A stretch of 64,000 nt of DNA. It comes from Acanthochromis polyacanthus. Its lineage: Eukaryota; Chordata; Actinopteri; Pomacentridae. Shown one piece after another: positions 57,930 through 64,000 of this stretch. Both the position numbers and the translations under genes were made by a program. The first letter of the stretch is position 1. Every line of letters begins with the position of its first letter. The stretch is from positions 37,405,567 through 37,469,566 of the forward strand of contig NC_067117.1 in NCBI RefSeq assembly GCF_021347895.1. The letters are read 5' to 3'. The notes beneath the pieces are model-generated. The model ran no database searches, had not been told where the DNA came from, and was given only the letters and a program-made list of their open reading frames with translations.

Positions 57930-60779
57930 CAAATGTTTCACTGTTTTCAGGTGCGAGAGGACCACAGAAACTTCCTCCGGTTCCTTTGGTACCACAACAA
58001 CGACCCTGCAGAGCCAGTTGTCGAGTACAGAATGAAAGTACACGTATTCGGTAACAGCCCATCCCCAGCAGTGGCTATTTTCGGACTGAGAAACGCTGTC
58101 AACCAGTTAGATACACAGCACTCCCCTGAGGCCAAACAGTTTGTCCAAGGACATTTCTATGTCGACGATGGATTAAAGTCTGTTCCCACCGAGTCCAAAG
58201 CAGTCAAGCTCCTCAAAGACACTCAAGAACTGCTTGCTTCATCCAATTTGAGGCTCCATAAAATAGCCTCAAACAGCCCGAACGTGATGAGATCATTTCC
58301 CATTGAAGACTTGGCAAGCGGGCTTAAGGATATAGACTTCAACACTGAGTTCCCTCCTATACAGCGAAGTTTAGGAGTATGTTGGGACATTGAGAAAGAC
58401 ACTTTCACATTCAGAGTTTCCCAAACGGAAAAGCCCTACACAAAAAGAGGGGTCCTGTCAACGATCAACAGTCTTTTTGACCCGCTTGGGTTTGCCGTGC
58501 CAGTAAGTATCCAGGGGAGGGCACTGCTGCGAGAACTTACCAAGGAGACATGTGGGTGGGATGAGACTCTACCCGAAGGCATGTACAAGGAATGGACAGA
58601 ATGGAGAAATGCTCTCAAGCAACTCGAGGAAACACACATTCCAAGACCATACTGTTCCTTTTCCTTTGCCCATGCAGTACACAAACAAGTCTGTGTTTTC
58701 TGCGACGCTTCCACCCAAGCGATAGCAGCTGCGGCTTACTTAAAAGCAACAAGCAAAAAGGGTGAGCCAGAGCTTGCCTTCATATTCGGGAAGGCAAAAC
58801 TTGCCCCAAAGCCAGACCTTACCGTTCCCAGGCTTGAATTGTGTGCGGCTGTGTTAGCGGTGGAGGTTGCAGAGCTAATCAGAGATGAAATGGACACTCC
58901 AATCACTGACATGAGATTCTTCTCAGACAGCAGAGTCGTTCTTGGCTATATTTACAATGAGTCAAGGAGATTTCATGTTTTTGTGAACAACCGAGTACAA
59001 CGCATCCGACGAGCAACAGAGCCAACTCAGTGGAGCTACGTACCCTCAGAGCGCAACCCAGCAGACCATGGGTCCAGATCTCTACCTGCTGACAAACTGT
59101 CATCCAGCACATGGTTACAGGGGCCAGAGTTTCTCTTAAAGCCCACAGAGAGCGACTCAAGTGATAAGTTTCAACTTGAAAGCCCCGACACAGACATTGA
59201 GGTGCGTCCCTTGCTTACTGCCGCTGTCCAAACCACACAACCTGGTTTAAAAGCTGTAAACTTTGAGTCTTTCTCCAGCTGGAAGTCTCTTACCAGAGCC
59301 GTTGCCCATTTGACACACATTGCACGCACTTTCAAGCAAAGGCAATCAGACGGACAATGTAAGGGGTGGCATATCTGTGACAAACTCACACCTCCAGACT
59401 TCGACCAAGCAACAGGGACTATCATAAAGGCCGTCCAACAAGAAAGCTTCTCCGAAGAGCTCGAGCAGATGGCATCAAGGAAGGACATTTCAAAATCAAG
59501 CCCTCTCATAAAACTTTCTCCTTACCTTGACAAGTCAGGCCTCCTCAGGGTCGGGGGTCGCCTCCTCCACTCCGAACTAGAAACTGCAGAGAAAAACCCT
59601 CTGATAATGCCACGCAAGCACCATGTTACTTACCTGTTAATCCGCCATTACCACGAAAGGGTCATACATCAGGGGCGTCATTTTACAGAAGGCGCTTTAA
59701 GGTCAGCGGGTTACTGGGTCTTAGGAGGCAAACGCCAGATCAGTAGCCTCATTTACACATGTGTAGTTTGTCGTAAACAAAGAGGAGTGACACAGACTCA
59801 GAAAATGGCAGACCTTCCTTCAGAACGCCTTAGTGCAGAGCCACCATTCACCTATGTAGGCATTGATGTGTTTGGGCCATGGTCGGTTACCTCTCGTCGT
59901 ACCCGGGGTGGGCTGGCGAGCAGCAAACGATGGGCAGTGATGTTCACCTGCATGAGCACGAGGGCAGTTCACTTAGAAGTTATAGAGAGCATGGACACCT
60001 CTAGTTTTATCAATGCGCTCCGCAGGTTCCTTGCAGTCAGAGGACCTGCTAAACAGCTGAGGTCAGACTGTGGGACTAATTTCACAGGAGCCTGTAGAGA
60101 ACTAAGCTTTGACAAGCTTCCTAATGACCCAAGGGTTAAGTCATTCCTTAACGATAGTGGATGCACTTGGGTCTTTAATCCTCCTCACTCGTCACACATG
60201 GGGGGTTGTTGGGAACGGATGATAGGGGTGGCACGTAACATTCTTGACTCCCAGCTAGGTCAACTTGGTTCCAAGCACCTTACCCACGAAGTCCTGACCA
60301 CCTTCTTGGCAGAAGTGGCCGCCATCATCAACGCACGGCCGCTGGTTCCAGTGTCAAGTGATCCGGACTCTCCCTTCATCCTCACTCCAGCCACGCTCCT
60401 TACACAAAAGACTGGAGCACCTCCTGCACCTCAGGGCGACTTCGCAGATAAGGACCTCTACAGCCAGCAATGGAGAAGAGTCCAGAGCCTCGCCAACTCC
60501 TTCTGGCATCGTTGGCGGAAGGAATACCTGTCCACACTGCAATGCCGTCGCAAGTGGCATATCACCAGACCTAACCTGCAGCAAGGAGACGTGGTCCTCT
60601 TGAAGGATCCTCTTGTGAAGAGAAACCAATGGCCTATGGGAGTCATCGAAAAGGTCCACCCCAGTGGTGATGGACTTGTTAGGAAAGTTGAAGTTAAAGT
60701 AATGAAAGATGGCAATGCTAAGGTTTATTTTAGACCTGTTACAGACGTTGTTCTCCTTGTATCAGATTCCTTGCAATAA
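57930..60779 (+). pseudogene. BEL/Pao reverse transcriptase, RNase H and integrase, cut off by an in-frame stop
   Basis: The segment is in phase with the preceding frame and separated only by the TAA at 57927. Internal ATG at 57933 opens 948 codons. Numbering from that ATG: RT catalytic YVDD at 76-79; RNase H acidic residues D258 (CDAS), E302 (RLELCA), D332 (FSDSR), D378 (NPADHGS); integrase zinc-binding H2C2 region about 565-615 with CVVC at 610; integrase core D645 (GIDVFG), D712 (RSDCGTNF), E761 (CWERMIG), the D-D48-E spacing expected for BEL; and a C-terminal domain (RRKWHITRPNLQQGDVVLL). All catalytic residues are present. Started alone at 57933, the product would lack the N-terminal part of RT including the motif A aspartate, so it is probably non-functional unless the stop is read through. 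Confidence 0.85.
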
Positions 60780-60810
60780 GTTTGTTTTTGGGTGTGACAT
60801 GCATTAATGT

Positions 60811-60821
60811 CAGGCAGGGAG
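60811..60821 (+). other. Polypurine tract of the BEL/Pao element
   Basis: The purine-rich caggcagggag abuts the 3' LTR, the expected plus-strand primer position. It is imperfect (two cytosines). Confidence 0.6.
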
Positions 60822-60925
60822 TGTTCTGGCTCCTATGAGCCACCTTAATATGTTTTTCTATTTTATGTGGTCGAATTTAGTGTTCAGTAGCTCCTAGTGT
60901 AAGTTTCATGACATTCTCAGTTAAG

Positions 60926-60939
60926 CCGCTAGAGGGCGC
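60926..60939 (+). promoter_or_regulatory. CTCF-like site in the 3' LTR
   Basis: The same 13-of-14 match to the CTCF core as in the 5' LTR, in the same orientation. The element therefore presents two tandem sites 6.56 kb apart. Confidence 0.55.
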
Positions 60940-61035
60940 CACTTGTCTAGTGGAATCCCAGTGAGTGAGAGCAGTGAAAGAAATCAGTTGAGTTTCCTGT
61001 GCCTGCATACGCTGTGTCCTCAGCCAGCACAGCCT

Positions 61036-61313
61036 GTAAGTGCTTCAAAAGGAAAAAAATGATATTGTGCATCTGTATATTTAGTACTAGATGTCTTGTG
61101 GTTCATCCTGTTATCAGCTAATTCTAGGCGGAAATATGCATGTTTTCAGGCGTTAGCATATGGCGCTAACTAGCGTTAGCTTTAGCCAGTTTGTTAGTAA
61201 CTTTAACTGTGCAATGGAGGTTTTGGTCTGTTTTCTGGGGTAAGGTCATTTTATATTATTTTGTACATTTGCAATGTCACTCATACATTCCCTCTCTCTC
61301 TGTTTAATTGCAG
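61036..61313 (+). other. Intron-like segment inside the 3' LTR
   Basis: A copy of the donor/acceptor-bounded 278-base segment in the 5' LTR. A transcript starting in this LTR could splice out into flanking satellite. Confidence 0.4.
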
Positions 61314-61352
61314 TTTTACCGCCATACGACACACATCACACACACCATGTCA

Positions 61353-61358
61353 AATAAA
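61353..61358 (+). terminator. Polyadenylation signal of the BEL/Pao element
   Basis: AATAAA in the 3' LTR, the likely 3' processing signal of the element's transcript. Confidence 0.6.
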
Positions 61359-61438
61359 TCAGTCTAATGAAACAATGGTGTTGTGATTCGACTGGTGGTT
61401 AACTACCTGCCTAGCCAACCAAGTGCGAGGGCAGGACA

Positions 61439-64000
61439 GTGCATTTCAGCTCAGTATCAGCATTTGCAGCGCAGAAAAATCAGGAAGCCTGCATTAACGT
61501 GAACATAATCTGGACACAGAAGTTTCTCCTTCAGAATTACTTGAAATGTGATCCATATGAAGGCAAATGACGTTTAAGATGTTCTGGGTTGAAGGAATTG
61601 CATGTACAGCATATTTGACCAAACTGTGCATTTCAGCTCCGGACCAGCATTTCAAGCGCAGAAAAATCATGAAGCCTGCATTAACGAGAACATAATGTGG
61701 ACAGACAAATTTCTTGTGCAGAATGACTTGAAATGTGATCTGTATGAAGGCAAATGATGTTTGTGATGTTCTGGTTTGATCCAGTTGCATGGACAGCATA
61801 TTTGACCACACTGTGCATATGATTTCACGACCAGCATTTCAAGAGCAGAGAAATCATGAAAGCGTCATTAACGTAAAGTTCATGTTAACACACAAAGTTC
61901 TTGTTCAAATGTGATCTGTATGATGGCAAATGATGTTGAAGATGTTGAAGGAATTGCATGGACAGCATATTTGACCAAACTGTGCATTTAAGCTCAGTAT
62001 CAGCATTTCAAGCGCAGAAAAATCATGAAGCCTGCATTAACGTGAACATAATGTGGACACACAAATTTATTGTGCAGAATGACTTGAAATGTAATCTGTA
62101 CGAAGGCAAATGATGTTTGAGATGTTCTGGTTTGAACCAATTGCATGTACAGCATTTTTGAGCACACTGTGCATATGATTTCACGACCAGCATTTCAAGC
62201 GCAGAAAAATGATGAAGCCTTCATTAACGTGAAAATAATCTGGACACAGAAGTTTCTCCTTCAGATTTACTTGAAATGTGATCCATATGAAGGCAAATGA
62301 CGTTTAAGATGTTCTGGGTTGAAGGAATTGCATGTACAGCATATTTGACCAAACTGTGCATTTCAGCTCCGGACCAGCATTTCAAGCGCAGAAAAATCAT
62401 GAAGCCTGCATTAACGTGAACATAATGTGGACACACAAATTTCTTGTGCAGAATGACTTGAAATGTGATCTGTATGAAGGCAAATGATGTTTGAGATGTT
62501 CTGGTTTGATCCAGTTGTATGGACAGCATATTTGACCAAACTGTGCATTTAAGCTCAGTATCAGCATTTCAAGCGCAGAAAAATCATGAAGCCTGCATTA
62601 ACGTGAATATAATGTGGACACACAAATTTCTTGTGCAGATTGACTTGAAATGTGATCTGTATGAAGGCAAATGATGTTTGAGATGTTCTGGTTTGAACCA
62701 ATTGCATGTACAGCATTTTTGAGCACACTGTGCATATGATTTCACGACCAGCATTTCAAGCGCAGAAAAATGATGATGCCTTCATTAACGTGAAAATAAT
62801 CTGGACACAGAAGTTTCTCCTTCAGAATTACTTGAAATGTGATCCATATGAAGGCAAATGACGTTTAAGATGTTCTGGGTTGAAGGAATTGCATGTACAG
62901 CATATTTGACCAAACTGTGCATTTCAGCTCCGGACCAGCATTTCAAGCGCAGAAAAATCATGAAGCCTGCATTAACGTGAACATAATGTGGACATACAAA
63001 TTTCTTGTGCAGAATGACTTGAAATGTGATCTGTGCGACGGCAAATGATGTTTAAGATGTTCTGGGTTGAAGGAATTGCATGGACAGCATATTTGACCAA
63101 ATTGTGCATTTCAGCTCAGTATCAGCATTTGCAGCGCAGAAAAATCATGAAGCCTGCATTAACGTGAACATAATGTGGACACACAAATTTCTTGTGCAGA
63201 TTGACATGAAATGTGATCTGTATGAAGGCAAATGATGTTTGAGATGTTCTGGTTTGAAACAATTGCATGGACAGCATTTTTGAGCACACTGTGCATATGA
63301 TTTCACGACCAGCATTTCAAGCGCAGAAAAATGATGAAGCCTTCATTAACGTGAAAATCATCTGGACACAGAAGTTTCTCCTTCAGAATTACTTGAAATG
63401 TGATCCATATGAAGGCAAATGACGTTTAAGATGTTCTGGGTTGAAGGAATTGCATGTACAGCATATTTGACCAAACTGTGCATTTCAGCTCCGGACCAGC
63501 ATTTCAAGCGCAGAAAAATCATGAAGCCTGCATTAACGTGAACATAATGTGGACATACAAATTTCTTGTGCAGAATGACTTGAAATGTGATCTGTGCGAC
63601 GGCAAATGATGTTTAAGATGTTCTGGGTTGAAGGAATTGCATGGATAGCATATTTGACCAAATTGTGCATTTCAGCTCAGTATCAGCATTTGCAGCGCAG
63701 AAAAATCATGAAGCCTGCATTAACGTGAACATAATGTGGACAGACAAATTTCTTGTGCAGAATGACTTGAAATGTGATCTGTATGAAGGCAAATGATGTT
63801 TAAGATGTTCTGGTTTGATCCAGTTGCATGGACAGCATATTTGACAACACTGTGCATATGATTTCACGACCAGCATTTCAAGAGCAGAGAAATCATGAAA
63901 GCGTCATGAACGTAAAGTTCATGTTTAACACACAAAGTTCTTGTTCAAATGTGATCTGTATGATGGCAAATGATGTTGAAGATGTTGAAGGAATTGCATG
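61439..64000 (-). repeat. Satellite array, right block part 3
   Basis: The array resumes after the BEL element with the duplicated GTGCA and continues to the window end, about 14 monomers by length. Its first part carries rare variants (cattaacgagaac, gtttgtgatg) that also occur together at about 38,290-38,370, showing a shared recent origin. The short-monomer block seen at 36,172 and elsewhere recurs near 63,840. The array clearly continues beyond the window. Confidence 0.95.

Larger units (their letters stand above)
54259..61438 (+). mobile_element. Full-length BEL/Pao LTR retrotransposon
   Basis: It spans 7,180 bp: LTRs 54259-54875 and 60822-61438 (617 bp each; one difference noticed, T/A near 54325/60888), target duplication GTGCA (54254-54258 and 61439-61443), and one gag-pro-pol frame. 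Satellite sequence reads through cleanly if the element and one GTGCA are removed. Near-identical LTRs indicate a recent insertion. A single in-frame stop at 57927-57929 interrupts reverse transcriptase. Confidence 0.95.
60822..61438 (+). repeat. 3' LTR of the BEL/Pao element
   Basis: Same length and ends as the 5' LTR, displaced by 6,563 bases throughout, so there are no indels. One substitution was noticed. Confidence 0.95.

Noticed and set aside
22133..62529. Repeated minus-strand frames and plus-strand 85-codon frames in the right-hand satellite
   Set aside because: Same reason: identical satellite segments read in frame by chance, with no independent sign of translation.
22304..64000. 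CENP-B box in the satellite
   Set aside because: No segment matching the TTCG....A..CGGG pattern was seen in the monomer types inspected.

Overview
The window reads as ray-finned fish (probably teleost) nuclear DNA. It has an intron-containing vertebrate complement gene, a tRNA-derived fish-type SINE, a BEL/Pao retrotransposon, a truncated endogenous retrovirus with long LTRs, abundant CA/GATA microsatellites and a very large tandem satellite. No prokaryotic features are present. The species cannot be named from the sequence alone.

Layout. Positions 1-5,400 carry one recognisable host gene on the minus strand, complement C1q subunit A (c1qa): six coding exons between 4,592 and 591, plus a probable non-coding first exon near 5,285-5,370. 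Its introns hold a SINE and microsatellites. Positions 5,400-8,060 are gene-poor, with CA repeats around a telomere-like dispersed repeat, a 13-bp hairpin, a TATA-less promoter-like motif cluster at 7,390-7,501 and an A-rich degenerate repeat. From about 8,062 to the end, nearly everything is one satellite family with a 187-bp monomer and a 169-bp short variant. Dividing length by period gives roughly 210 monomers. Four mobile elements are lodged in it: (a) a 905-bp TTAA-flanked DNA element at 8,186-9,090; (b) a 3'-truncated endogenous retrovirus at 15,959-22,303 with a 1,831-bp LTR, a tRNA-Asn primer site, a 1,171-aa Gag-like ORF and the start of pro-pol; (c) a solo LTR of a related retrovirus, inverted, at 27,763-29,590 with a 4-bp target duplication; (d) a full-length BEL/Pao element at 54,259-61,438 with almost identical 617-bp LTRs, a 5-bp target duplication and one in-frame stop in its reverse transcriptase.

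The satellite lies in one orientation left of the truncated retrovirus and in the opposite orientation everywhere to its right, so a large inversion or fold-back junction coincides with the retroviral truncation point. The right-hand array shows higher-order structure (alternating dimers and trimers) and recently duplicated blocks.

Most interesting items: the retroviral Gag-like protein contains a segment that reads like a divergent macro (ADP-ribose-binding) domain and has no zinc knuckle; its pol starts in another frame through an ATGA overlap; the BEL LTR carries a near-consensus CTCF site and an intron-like segment; and c1qa has its globular-head domain split over four exons, one of whose 3' splice sites sits directly on a (TG)31 tract.
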